From Salvia splendens (taxonomy: Eukaryota; Streptophyta; Magnoliopsida; Lamiales; Lamiaceae), in the NCBI RefSeq assembly GCF_004379255.2, contig NC_056051.1, positions 7,094,062 to 7,158,061 of the forward strand: a stretch of 64,000 bases of DNA. The letters are read 5' to 3'. Shown here in pieces: positions 10,699 to 22,908 of the stretch (position 1 is its first letter; the number at the start of each line of letters is the position of its first letter). Made by a program: the position numbers and the translations under genes. The notes under the pieces are model-generated. The model was not told the origin of the DNA. It ran no database searches and saw only the letters and a program-made list of their open reading frames with translations.

Positions 10699-11876
10699 GA
10701 GTGGTATCAGAGCAATTTTTCTTTCCGCTCTGGACCCGAGAGTCTTTTTCAGTCTTAGACTAGACTCGTTTCGCTAGACTAAAAAAATAAATAAGTAAAA
10801 TAAAATAATAATTGTGTATTGAAGGCTCAACATCCCGCTTCGCCACGCTCAACCAAAAAGAGGTAATATATTTTTTTATGTGAAAATTTTTATGAGAAGG
10901 TTTCGGACATAGGCCAACGAGAAAATTTTTGAGAAAGAAAGAGGAGAAAATTTTTATAAGAATGAGGAAGTAGAATCTTTCCGTAAGGGATTGGTTTCAA
11001 ATTGAGAATAGTATTTTCTGATGTTTGAGAAAAGAGCAAGTTTTGAAGAGAAATTATGAGTTTGATTTCGAGTTTGAGTTTTAAAGTATGAAAGTGTTTT
11101 GCTTTGCGATGTTAAAATGTTGTGTGTTATACTTGGTTATCTTTATGTAAGAATGATGATGAAGTATGTTGCGAACATAGAGTGCTTATGTTGTAGGCTA
11201 TATTGAATACGCGCGAACCGTAGTTTTAAGTTGAAATAATCTATGACTTTCCCGAGTGATAAAAACGAACGAGAATCTAAAAGTTTGGGGTGAACCCCTA
11301 ATTTGTCAAGTCACTCGTGGCAAGGAGATCGAGAGTGCGAATGGAGGCCGGTGAACCATGAAACTTTTTCTATTCTTGGAATGGCGCGAAACGTTGGAGC
11401 AAGCTTGATGTGTGAACTATATTATTATTTCCTACGTTTTCCCTGAACGACAAGAACAAAAAGAATACGAGGAAGATTTCAAGAAGATGAGGATAGAGAA
11501 GACGAAATGAAGCTTCAAACCCGAAAAAGGTGCGAGATAAGAAGAGCTGATGCTAAGTGATGTAGCTATACAATGACAAGAGATCATACTCGCGATGCAA
11601 ATTAATATAACATTATCTCGCATAATTTTGCTAAAAGTGGCGACACGATGGAGACGATCTTTATAGCAGACAGAAGAAGCACGAGGATTAAAATGTTTTA
11701 CGAGAAACACGCTTACAACATGCCAAGAATATTATTAAAATACAACTTGCAACTACAGTTATTAATTTTAACGAGACGAGGAAGCTGCTTGGAAATTAGA
11801 AGACAAGATGATGGAATTCTACATTCGAATGATGTAAGCAAATTTCGGGACGAAATTTTTGTTAAGATGGGTAGAT
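10699..11876 (+). other. Interior of the Tekay-like element: primer site, no genes
   Basis: TGGTATCAGAGC at 10702-10713 is the initiator-Met tRNA primer-binding site. The rest is AT-rich, with only short frames lacking any gag or pol motif. Near its 3' end AAATTTCGGGACGAAATTTT and GGGTAGA precede the 3' LTR, the usual layout of this lineage. Confidence 0.8.
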
Positions 11877-14398
11877 TGTAATACCCCGACTTTTTCTACC
11901 TTTTTATTTGTTCTTGAAAGGACATCGTTGGTGCATCCGAAAAAATTTTCGGCAATTGTTTCTTTTATCGAGAGAAGGATTTTACTTTTTGGTCTATAAC
12001 CATTATTCTTTTCCTACCCAATTTATTTAATTTTTCAAGCCCAATTCATTTTATTTGAAGCTACTTTTTGAAGCCCAAATTTTGGAGAAGATCAAGTTAG
12101 TCTTTCTCTCAACACAAAACTGTTACCGTAAATCACTCCCTACAAAATCTCAACAATTAGAGATTCACCGTTTTTTTTATATACGTGTAGGCCTTCCTCA
12201 ATCCCACGATAACACATAAATGCAATTTCAGAGAAACCGTGATTTCTCCATATTTCTCCCATGATCTGCAGTTACAAGCGAAACTCTCATTTACACCATG
12301 TTCCAAACGGCAGTTTCATAATCCATTCTATACTTCCTAATCTGCTCCATATTTCACAATTGAGAGGAAGCACCCGAGTGAAAGCAGAGAGTTCGGCGAG
12401 TCGAAATTCAGCAAGGAGGATTCTGTTCGAACTCAATTTCAAACCCAACACGTTCAGGAATCTGACTGGCGTTGACCGAGATGATGCGGTGCTGGACGGC
12501 GACGCCTCTTTGCCCGATCAGCAGCCTCGCAACCTTCGGCCAGCAGCAGCGTACTGATGAAACTTCGAGAGGACAGCGGCGGCGAACGATTTCGGGAGAT
12601 GTACAGCAGCAGCAGCGGCTGCTCATGACGGACAACAGCAACGGGCTGATGAAACTCCGCCGGCAGCGACGACGCCGGCAGCGCTTAGACAGCAGTGGCG
12701 CGGAGGAGACGGCACGACGGCGGAGAGAAAAGATGGAGAGACGGAAGGCGAAAGCAGCGGTGATACGACGTTGACTGCACTGTGACAGCAACGACGCTGC
12801 GTTCTGATCGAAGGAGAGCTGTAGAAGAGTGAGAGAGATGAAAGACGGATGTAGAGATCGAGAAGAAAAAGGGGAATTCAAATCTCACTCTAGGAGTTCA
12901 CTATTCACGTAAGTGAGAAAAGTTGGAAGTTTTGGGCCCTTTTCTTATTTAAATGTTTGGCCCATGTGAATTAATCTTAAGTGTTGGGCCTTTTGTTTTA
13001 ATTAAGGAGATGGATGGGTGACTTGACACACGATTTTCGAGAATAGAATGGGGCACAAGTAAAGACTTTTAACGAACGAGGTGGGCTTTCTAACTAAGTA
13101 TTATTTGGCTTTCGAACTAAATACTTTCAAGAGCTTTAGTTTTAATATTTTGATTCGAACATCATTTTATGTGACGAAATTCCTTTTAACTGAGATTGCA
13201 AGCATTATTAATTTTATTCGACGATGACGTGATTTATGTGCTTAAAGTGAAATCATTAAAGTGAAAGTGATGTTATGTGATATATGTGTTGATTTATCGA
13301 GTGATTTGTGAATTGCTTGGCTTTGTTGATGTGAATTGATGCTCGACCTTGACAGAAAAGTGATTTATGCTTCAAATACGTTTTTGAGGAAAATAAAGTT
13401 TGCAAAGGGAATGTCATGCCATGTTTTTGTTTTGAGAAATGCCTATCTGTTTGTTTAGCAAGGGAAATCGAATTCGGGTCTGACTAGGAAGTGAGTTCCT
13501 ACTCAGGCTAGTGTACACCACGTAGATCGTGCGCTATCTCTTCGAGTTGGCCGGTCTAGTGACTTTGAATGTGGCCGCATTCCTTGTTATGTATGTTGAG
13601 ATTGTTGAGATGATGTTGTTGAGGTTGTTGAGATGATGATGTTGATGTTGATGATTGCTTAGTGGGGAGTGAGTCCCTACTATGAGTTTAATCGAATTCG
13701 GGTCCTAGCAAGGGTGCGTCCCTGCTTGGGCTAGTGTACACGATGAGGACTGTGAGTCATCGAACGGGTTGGCCGGTTTTCGTGCTCATGGAAAGTGGCC
13801 CCCCTTACACGGCACCCTAAAGAACAGATATGGCAGTTTCTTAAATAAATCAAGGAGAAATGATTGTGTTTTGAAATGATGAGGAAAAAGGATTTGAGGA
13901 TGAGTTGAAAGTTTGTGTTTGAGATATTTTTAGTGTCTCGGGCCTTTTCAAGATTAAAACCCCGAGGTCACTCAATGGTGGCATGATATAACTGTTTTTT
14001 TAAATTGTTTTGGCATTTGTTCACTGAGTACATCAAGTACTAAGCCCTGCATGTGTTTTCCCTATGTGCAGGTTGAGCGGTGACGAGTGCGGTGGGTGTT
14101 GAGCATAAAAGTGAAGAATGTCTATCAAATGTCTAGAATATGTTGTGTCTTCATACATAGCATTATTCTACTCTCGAAATGCTTCCGCTAAATATTGTTC
14201 CTTTTGAGTTCGTGTATTGTTGAGATATTTTCATTTGGAGTTGTTGATTGTTGAGATACTCTGATTTTATTCGAGCCATTCCCATTTGTTTCGAGCTATG
14301 GCCGAGTTGTGTTGTTTTCCCCTTTCTTCCCCGCTCTTTAATCCTCCCCTAGTCGCGATCAACCGTGTTTTCTATCCTTAGAAAATGCGGGCGTGACA
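11877..14398 (+). repeat. 3' LTR of the Tekay-like element
   Basis: 2522 bp from TGTAATACC to GCGTGACA. It retains the uninterrupted target of the nested insertion near 12695. The next five bases, TATTC, should be half of the target duplication; the other half lies outside the window. The frames at 12408-12881 and similar are not conserved between LTRs. Confidence 0.9.
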
Positions 14399-16480
14399 TA
14401 TTCCAAGGCGGCCGCAACGTCTATTGCTATTTTCAACCTCTGTATAAGATCCAGACTATAATTGCTGGAATGCAACCATTTGTCCAAGCTCCCATTTGGC
14501 ATGTATGTGAGAATCAATGCTTTAAAGTTCATATTACAACAATATCCAATAACCCGAACCAAATTTCTGTGTCGAATGCTGCTCAATATAGAACTTTCAA
14601 CACCAAAGCTCCTTGCTGCTCCTTGTAGTTCTAAGTTGAAAACTTTTACTGCAACTTTCAACCCAGCAGAAAGTGTTGCTTCGAATACAGAACCAAAGCT
14701 ACCTCTTCCAAGTAGGTTGGTTACACTAAATGAACCCGTTCCTCGTTCAAGTTCATTGTAAGGAATTCCTATGCATTCAGTAATTTGTGCTGAAAAATGA
14801 ACCGAGATGGCTACTTTTTTCTGTTTACACATCCATATGAAAGCAAGCAATGCAATTGCCGCAATGACAGCTAAAATCACTAATGAAACCATGAGTTTCT
14901 TCAACCATGATCTACGATTGCTTTCTGCGCAGGCTGGAACTTGAAATGTTATTGGACCACACAAACCTAAGTTGTTGGAAAAAGACGATGCACTGAAGTT
15001 ACGGAAACAACCACCATCTGGTATTCTCCCTTCCAGTTTGTTGTTGGAAATATTAAAAGTTTCAAGAAAGAGGAGGTCTTCTAAGGGCTTGGGTATTGTT
15101 CCAGAAAGATTATTGTAAGATAAATCCAATGTTTTCAAACCTTTAACATTTGCCAAGGATTGAGGAATGGATCCGCTAAGAAAATTATTTGATATGTTAA
15201 GAAACTCTAATGATTGGCAACCATCTATCAAGGTGGGAATATTGACTCAAAATTGATTAGATGACAAATCTAATGAGGCGATCGACTTTAAATTTCCCAA
15301 TTGAGATAGACAATTGACCGCTCAAATGATTGGAGGACAAGCTCAAAGTTAGAAGGTCCGTGAGAACCCACAAGTTATGAGGGATGATTGAGTTCAATTG
15401 GTTGTAATCTAAGTAGATCACTCTCAAGGATTTAACATCACCTAAGCATTCAGGTATGGGACCCACAAGCTTGTTCATGCTTAGGTCCAACTCCCCCAAA
15501 TGATTCATTTGGCAAAGTTGGTTAGGGATAGACCCTACCAATTGATTGCCACCAAGATATAGTCTTTGGAGTTGCTTCATTTTCCCAATTGTTGGTGGAA
15601 TGAGTCCACTCAGCTGATTTCCAGCCAAATCTAGATATAACAAACTGCTTAAGTTTCCTATTTCAGAAGGAATGACACTCGTGATGCCGCAGTTTGCTAC
15701 TTTAAATTTCTCAAGATATGAAGAAAAATTTCCTAGTGAAGCGGGTAGGAAGCCATTCAGTGGATTGTTACTTACTACCAGGTACTTCAAAAATCGACAA
15801 TTAGTTAATGAAGAGAGAAATGTTAATTCCTGAGTAGTGAATTCTGCTCCACTCAAATTGTTTTCAGAAAGGAGAAGTGAATGTAGGAGCTTCAAATTAC
15901 CGAAGTGTGGTATAGAGCCACTAAATGAGTTGCCATGCATCTCCAAGATGGTAAGTTTAGAAGCATTGGCGATAGTGCTTGGAATTGAGCCACTGAGTCT
16001 GTTAAAACCCAACTGAAGCACTTCAAGATTGATTAGTGAGTTCCCCAAATCTGATGGAAGAGTACCTGAAAAGCCATTACATGTAATTTGTAAATTCTTC
16101 AAAGTTGATACGTTTTTATACGTACTCTAAGTGATATAGTAATAATTTAAACAGAACTTTCATATTGATGATATTTTGTCAAATTGAAAAAAAAAATCCT
16201 ACTAGTTTTCTTTAATTACCTTAACGGGATAGTATTTGATAAAGAATTTTAGTAATAATAAAAAGTGTTGAAAGTATCATGTATAACTAATACCTGTGAA
16301 ATGGTTGTTAGTCAAGTCCAACCATCTAAGCATGCTCATATTTCCAATTGTATGAGGGATGTTGCCACTGAAATTGTTCAATCTTAACCCCAAGACCTCA
16401 AGATTTTTGCACTTCCAGATATTCGGAGGAATAAGTCCTTCAAGAGCAGATGTTATTCTTAATACAAAGCTCTATAAGTC
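14399..16480 (-). pseudogene. LRR receptor-like kinase pseudogene 1 (truncated)
   Basis: Reading leftwards: an LRR piece near 16290-16480, a likely intron or degenerate gap, LRRs from about 16130 to 15050 (repeats such as LEVLQLGFNRLSGSIPSTIA), a transmembrane segment (MVSLVILAVIAAIALLAFIW, near 14870) and a kinase start with GRGSFGSVF and VAVKVFNLELQG. The kinase stops at AIDVAAALEY where the Tekay-like element begins, so the catalytic loop and C-lobe would lie left of the window. One extra base near 15290 and a TGA in the motif NQF-stop-VNIP near 15245 also break it. The gene belongs to the LRR-XII (Xa21/EFR/FLS2-like) type by its layout. The N-terminal signal and first LRRs are missing. 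Confidence 0.85.
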
Positions 16481-17525
16481 ATCATTTTCTAAGCAAAATA
16501 ATATTTGTAGACGGAAATCAAAACAAAAATGCATCTTATTACATAAATGAAATGCATAACGATTTGCCAATCAGATGAACAATAATTAAGCAAAAAATGG
16601 AAGGTCTCAGTTTCAAGTCATTTTATAGAATCCCGGTTTGAGGTTATTGTTAAATTATTTTATGCCATTGTTATTAGAATGACCTAAAAATAAACTAACA
16701 ATGGCCTAATAATCACCTCTGTATGCTTTGGTTCTGCGTTTTTAGATTAAGATTGAGTTTTGCATTAATCATAATCCACTGGAGCCACTATAAATAAATA
16801 TCTATTAATGGTAATAACTTTTTTGTATAAATAGACTATTTTGCTCTTAATAGAATTACAAAAAATAGCAAAATTTAAAATTTAAAACAACAAAACATAA
16901 AATTTAATTAATAAGGTTTGTGGCTTTTAGGTTAAGTTTTCATCTGGTCTTGTTCATTTATATATATCATAATTGTACATAAATTTTTTATTTTTTGTTT
17001 GGTTATCATAAAAATAATACAAAAAGAAAATGTTTATAATGATGAATATTTTTGTAAAAAATATAAGAACTAACCGGACTAGATTAAAGTTTTCAATTTT
17101 CGATATAATTTTTCCATTGCTTGAGATCCGTAAATGTATATCATAAAATTGATAGGCTAGAGATAAATATGACAATTTTCTAAATTTAATAATATATGAA
17201 TAGATATCTAAGCATCGGTTCACTAGTTTAACTTGATATGCTTCAATCTCTTCCAATTCTGTCATATTTAGAATCGAAAAAATCAAATTATAGGGATCAG
17301 GGTGTCATCCGAAAACAAATTGAGCGGAAATAATTCGATATGCTTTAATCTCTTTTTGTCATGTTATATAATTTTAATATATAATTGATAAAATAAAATA
17401 GAGATAAAAAAATAGTTGGAATATTATTAGTATAGATTAAGATCAAATTTTCTTAAATAGAATTGGTCTATATTTTTAAGGAACATTCCAAAATGGTAAA
17501 TCTATTTTTAAAAGGACGGAAGAAG
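16481..17525. other. AT-rich intergenic stretch, nothing recognised
   Basis: No coding frame with a recognisable family. A 110-codon minus frame at 16954-17286 is low-complexity, rich in Ile, Phe and Tyr, and is judged chance. Confidence 0.6.
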
Positions 17526-18180
17526 TACTCCCTCCATCCCCTAAATTTTGTCACAGTTTGACTGAACACGGAATTTAAGAAATATAATGGAAAGTGAGTT
17601 GGAAAAATTGGTAGGATGTGTGTCATACTTTTAAAGTATTAGTTTTAGATGAATGATATGCTACATACCTCATATGGGCTCCTTACGTGAGCACCACTCT
17701 CGTTTGACACATGTTTAGTGTTGTTCGTTTCGATTTATCTATTTAGTTTGACTGTAATACATTAAAAAAAATGTTATTACAATTTTTAATTTCACAAAAT
17801 TCATAAAAATCAAAGCTCGATTTGCTCGTTTTCTCTATAATTTCAAATAAATGAATAAAATAATAGATCAAGCTTTGATTTTTATGAATTTTGTGAAATT
17901 AAAAATTGCAATAACATATTTTGACGTATCAGAATCAAAATAGTTAGATAAATCGTAACGAACAACACTAAACGTGTGTCAAACGAGAGTGATGCTCACG
18001 TAAAGAGCCCACATAAGGTATATATCATATCATTCCTCTAATTTTATAAGAACATGTGAGTGAGAATAAGTTAGTAGAATGTGAGGTCTACTATAAAAAA
18101 TGGTAAAATTTGAAAAATGATAAATTTTGTGGGGCGGATGAAAATGGAAAAATGCGACAAAATTTCGGGGAGGAAAATTA
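17526..18180. mobile_element. Stowaway-like MITE interrupted by a second MITE
   Basis: The left end TACTCCCTCCATCCC with AAATTTTGTC and the right end GACAAAATTTCGGGGAGG are inverted and imperfect, as in Stowaway-type elements. The middle is taken up by another fold-back element (17651-18038). Confidence 0.5.
17651..18038. mobile_element. Fold-back MITE, copy A
   Basis: Starts GAATGATATGCTACATACC and ends with its near-complement GGTATATATCATATCATTC. The two halves are complementary along most of their length (for example TTAATTTCACAAAATTCAT against ATGAATTTTGTGAAATTAA), so the unit can form one long hairpin. A second copy is at 29342-29704. The target duplication cannot be settled because the flanks are T/A runs. 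Confidence 0.8.
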
Positions 18181-18389
18181 AAATAATACCAAAACAAATT
18201 GAGCTGCAATAAATAGTTCGGCCCAGGACTTTGCAGATCGGCCCAATACGCAATAAAGCCTAGAATAATCCGGATCCTTTCATGGGCAAACCCGCTGCAT
18301 AACCCGAACCCGACAAATTATGCAGCTACTGCTAATCTGCTATCAATCGAAATGGGGAAGAACACAAATCTTCGCAACAAAAAAGTTCC

Positions 18390-21300
18390 ATGGGAAGCCG
18401 TTCGAGAAAATCACGGCACCGGAATTCGTCCCCGGAGCTCTCGACGTCCACCGCCGACACATCGTCCTCATCCGCCGCATCGTCTTCCGAGGGGGAGCTC
18501 GATTCTTCGTCGAAATCACGCAAACGACGTCGTGACAGGGACCGTCACCGAGAGGAGAAGCGGAAGAGTAAGAAATCGCGAAGAGATGAGGAGAAGAGTA
18601 AGAAGAAGAAAAAACACAGCAGGAGGGATAGAGAGAAGCACAAACGAAGGGATAGGAGAAAGCGGAGATATGATTCGGAGGATGAGAGCGGCTCCGGGTC
18701 GGATTCCGAGCTGGAAAGTCCGGAGAGCGTTGTTGGGTTTATACTGAAGGAATTTCCTGGCGTTGCTGGGGATTTGGAGCAGGTATTTCTGAGCAAATTT
18801 TGGAAATTGATACGAGGAACTTACCATTTCGGTGTTGCTAATTAGGTTTTATGATTCGTTGATTGAATTTAGATCAAAGTAGGTTTTTGAATAATGTTTT
18901 CAGCATCGCATTGAATTCGTTTTGAGAAGTGTTGGAATTTAGATCAAAGTAGGTTTCATAATATTTTAGGTTTAATTTTGGGATGCTTAATGGTTTGATT
19001 GTTTTCTTTCATTCTTATAGTAGTGTGAATTGTCTAGATACTGGGATTGACAGAGGTAAAAAGATCATCATTAGATTATAAAGACTGTGTTATTTGGAAG
19101 AGATTATATTCTCTATGAACTATGCATGTGGCAGTTGTGTTCTTTGATTGTAATAGTATTAAGTCGTAGATGTTTACATCCTTATGATCTTTGCCAACTT
19201 GAGTCTTGTAACTTAGTCAAGATACTTTCTTTAATATCGACACTGTTGGATTTTAGAGGTTTTGCTTTGTGGAGATTTTAGAATGAGTTTTTTTCCTTTT
19301 GGTTCGAGTCGTGGAGATAATATTGAGCTACAAGATGATTGTGGGTTGTGGTTCTATCAATACTGTACCACTAAAATGACTCCAGTAATCTCTTATATGA
19401 ACTTGTATTGGGAAGTTGAAAATTTTATAAAAAGCCCTTGAATTTATGATTCTATTTCGTGCCAAAGTCACTTAGATTGAATTTTTGCTTTATGTTTCTT
19501 TTCCCGCCTGCTTTGACTTCATTTTGTATCCACAATCATATTTTGCTTAACAATGTTTATATAAGCATTCTGTGAAGTTTCCTTATTATACATGGTGTTT
19601 TGTCTAGCTTTTGCGAATGATTGACGAAGGGCAAGCAGTTGATATAAGTGGATTATCAGAAAAGTCATTGGTCAAGCATCTTCGGAGGCTGTTCATCTCC
19701 TTGCACCTCAAAGAAAATGGTGACAAAGTTTTTCTACTGCCAGATAAGGCGAGCCCTACGCTAGATATTGTTGGTCCAGTTATCCTATCTTATAATCAAC
19801 CTCATAAAGTGGATGAACACCTAGAGTCACATAAAGAGGCCAAGTCAGTGCCACCAGTACCAGAAATGGATCCTGTGACTAACAATGTGGACGATAAGAA
19901 GGAAGATCCTGTTGGGCCAAGAAGGAGGTATCTAATTTGGTTATGTTATTTGAGCTGATCTCTATTTTGCAGCTTACCATTTAAATTTAATTTTCCTCAT
20001 ATGTATAACTCTTATGAATATGGGTAGAGTCTTAAAGAGAAACATTAAAGCCATGTAAATTTACTAGAAAACGTTTAATTAGTTATCATAGTTTTGGTTC
20101 TGCAATTAACAAATGGAGAAGTGCTCAGAACAAGATCATTTGTGTATTTGGTTATACCTTAAACCTTCTACATCGAGCTTGCTGGTACCTATATTGATCG
20201 ATGCCTTGCTGCTGGTTCCTACAGGGTCATTGGGCCTGAAATGCCATCTGCTGACTTACTTGCTGCAGCAGCCAAACTAACAGAAGCTGAGGCGGAACTA
20301 AGGTCTAGCTCATAGCTATATAGTTGTATGTATATATTATTTTCGTAGTTTATATATAAAAAAGGTTAATCATCAGTCCCCACCATTGTAATGTTGTATT
20401 AATATGCGGGAATGATCAACAGGGAGGCTGAGTTGGATGGAGACGATGACCTATTTATAGGACCTCCACCTCCTGCTGTTGTTAAAGAAGCTGAATCCGC
20501 AAATGAAGCTGAGCGTTTTGAGGAGGTTACTTTCTATTATCCTTAAGCTGTATTTTATGTAGTTATAACTTATAAGTTATTTTATATTGTTACATGGTCT
20601 GACAGCTTTGTTATATGCTTAGATCACAAGAATAATTGGTGCCGATGCAGATAGTCCATATGATATTGTTGGGGCCAACAAAGATATGGCAGCTGAAAAT
20701 ATAAAGAAAAGGTGTGCATGCATTTATGTTATGGGAATGGCTTAAACTCTTATGCTGGGTACTAAAGGCAGAACTGCTTAATTACAGCTTTCTCTTCACT
20801 TTGGCCATTCTTGCATCTTTTTCTCACTCTATTGACTTGTATACATTATCTTTCCCTGGATGAAGCTGTTTTCTGATATTTTATTGCTTAGGTATTGGAA
20901 GTTGTCACTGATGGTTCATCCTGACAAATCTTCACATCCCCAAGCTCACCAAGCGTTTGTTAAGTTGAATAAGGCATTTAAGGATTTACAGGATCCTGCA
21001 AAGGTAAGGATTGTTAAATGTTATAGCTTTGTAATAAATTTTGAAATATTTTATCACCCTCCTTTTCTATGCTTATCAATAGTTTGGAACATGTGTTGAT
21101 CTGTCGGAAATTTGTTGAAATTGATTCGGAAATGAAATGCTTCTTATTCTTTTTTACATTCCTAAACCTCTGTAGAAAGTGGAAGTTTATGCATCTTTGC
21201 ATGTTTCTTGATATTTTGAAGTATATTATTGTTTATTTATTTTTATTTAATAATGTATTAAAATTTCTTGTAGCGAAAAGTACTAGATGACAAGTTAAAG

Positions 21301-22908
21301 GAAAAGGAGGAACGAGAAGCATTTCAGGTACCATTATCTCCATGATAATATAGTCTGTTAGACACCATGTAGTAGATTTACGTACAGAAAATGTTCTATA
21401 TTCGCAGATAGAGCTGAAAGCGATGCGTGAAGCTGCTCAATGGAGACGTCTTCAAGGTATGCATGTTCTGCTAAATTCCTTGCAATTCTCATGCGGGCAA
21501 TTTAAATGCATCAATGCATCAATACGTAGTTATGGTATTAGATGTGAACGAAAAGGCTAGAAAGCGTTCAATGTGTTTCATTCTCTCTCACTAAAGCTTT
21601 GTTCATGATTCTTAAAGTCAGCATAATTGTCTAATCTATGTAATGTGGGCTTCTAGATGACAATCAATAACTGCAACCACCTATAGGCAAGTATTTTACT
21701 ACTGCAGACTTAACCCGACTTTGATAACTTCTGTTTCCTTAGCAATTTGTTCCATTGGTCTGTGTTCTCATCGTTTTAGCCCAATAATTTATAAATGTAT
21801 CAGCTCCCTCTCTCCTCTTTAGTACATGGTCATTGCCACTCCCTTAAGAACTCGAAGTCATTTATAATATACTCCATTAGAATGGAACAACGAGCAGGAG
21901 TAGGGAAGGAGGGTCAGGGTCTGCATCAAGCTTCTTAGGCGGCTGTAGCACATCCATTTTACTTCATACACTTGATATTAAAAAGTTGAACGCATGCATG
22001 TGCTGGCAGGTATAGCGATGGAGGGTGATGACCTACTTCTGGCAGAGATGGATGCAAAAGCTCCCCCAAAGAGAGATGAATGGATGACTACATTACCTCC
22101 CGAAAGAAAGGTAAAAAAACCTGATTCTCTGAATGCTTATCTTCATGAAACTGTGAGCTGTAAATTAAGAATGGCAGCAATAGTTTATAGCCTATTAACA
22201 TATGTGAAGTTTTTGGTTAAAAACAATATGTAGTATGTGTGTAGTACCTCTTCCTCAGTTAATATCAATCAATCATGTTTACATTATCATGTTAAAAACA
22301 ACAATAAAGTGAACATTGATGAGGACGCTCTAAGATTATTTTTCTTTAACTTGGTACTCTTATTCAGCCTGCCACCGGCGCGAGCATGCATTCAACAAGG
22401 TTTAGCAAGACCGGCAAAGAAGGACGTGGCGATACAAGTGTTTGGACAGATACACCTTCAGAACGAGCTCAAAAGGCAAAAATGAAGTAAGTTACTCTTA
22501 TTTTTAATAGGTTTAAGACACCCAAGAAAGTTTTTCAGACATGAGACTCCTTTGATCAGTTATCTGGAAGCTTACAATGAAGCTGCAGCGCTTGCTTCAA
22601 ATGAACAAGAAAGCACAAAAAATAGTGCTGATGCAGAACTGGTCGATAAGTACAACAAAGCCAAACGATCCAAATCCTTGGTAGAAAAGCACATGGAGTC
22701 TGCCAAGAGTCGTTCAAAGAAAAAGACCAAGCAGGGCAAGCAGGAGCCAAGAAATGAAGAATGGGAAGGGAATCACCCGTGGAAACCTTGGGACCGGGAG
22801 AAGGATCTGACTGCTGGAAGGCAGAGCGTAAACTTGGACGCGGATAACATGGCTAAGGGTCTAACTTCCAGGTTTTCTTCTGGATCCTTCCAAAGAAACT
22901 TTCTTTAA
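18390..22908 (+). CDS. J-domain protein with GPALPP motifs and DUF3752-type C-terminus
   Basis: Eleven exons with GT/AG borders keep one frame: 18390-18782, 19608-19927, 20225-20302, 20423-20525, 20623-20711, 20892-21003, 21274-21327, 21408-21456, 22010-22110, 22368-22486, 22539-22908; 595 residues. Order: a Ser-rich then Lys/Arg-rich, RS-like N-terminus (residues 1-100), a conserved block, the motifs IGPEMP and IGPPPP, a J domain around residues 309-365 with HPD in LMVHPDKSSHPQAH, a Glu/Lys-rich helix, then EWMTTLPPER and a C-terminus like DUF3752 (YLEAYNEAAALA). It is probably nuclear; HPD should stimulate an Hsp70, and the basic repeats suggest an RNA-processing setting, which is inference. 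The start ATG is the second in the leader: an ATG at 18352 opens a different frame. Exon borders were chosen by phase and homology, without transcript data. Confidence 0.9.

Larger units (their letters stand above)
1..14398 (+). mobile_element. Ty3/gypsy (Tekay/Del-like) LTR element without coding capacity, 5' end outside the window
   Basis: Two copies of a long LTR flank a short interior. The 3' LTR (11877-14398) begins TGTAATACCCCG and ends GGGCGTGACA. Position 1 matches 12018, so about 141 bases of the 5' LTR lie left of the window. A primer-binding site for initiator Met tRNA follows the 5' LTR at 10702, and a polypurine-like stretch (CGGGACGAAATTTTTG) precedes the 3' LTR, as in Tekay/Del chromoviruses. 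The interior (10699-11876) has no gag or pol reading frame, so this is a LARD-like derivative. The LTRs differ by only scattered bases. The element lies inside an LRR kinase gene that resumes at 14399. The family name is from memory; the structure is read directly. Confidence 0.85.

Noticed and set aside
12408..12881. 157-codon minus frame in the 3' LTR
   Set aside because: The matching LTR copy gives different, broken frames; no family motif; typical of GC-rich LTR sequence.
16954..17286. 110-codon minus frame
   Set aside because: Ile/Phe/Tyr-rich translation of AT-rich DNA without family motifs.
18352..18747. First ATG as start of the J-domain protein
   Set aside because: Only the frame from 18390 continues through the GT donor at 18783 into the conserved exon 2; the other frame is kept as a possible upstream ORF.
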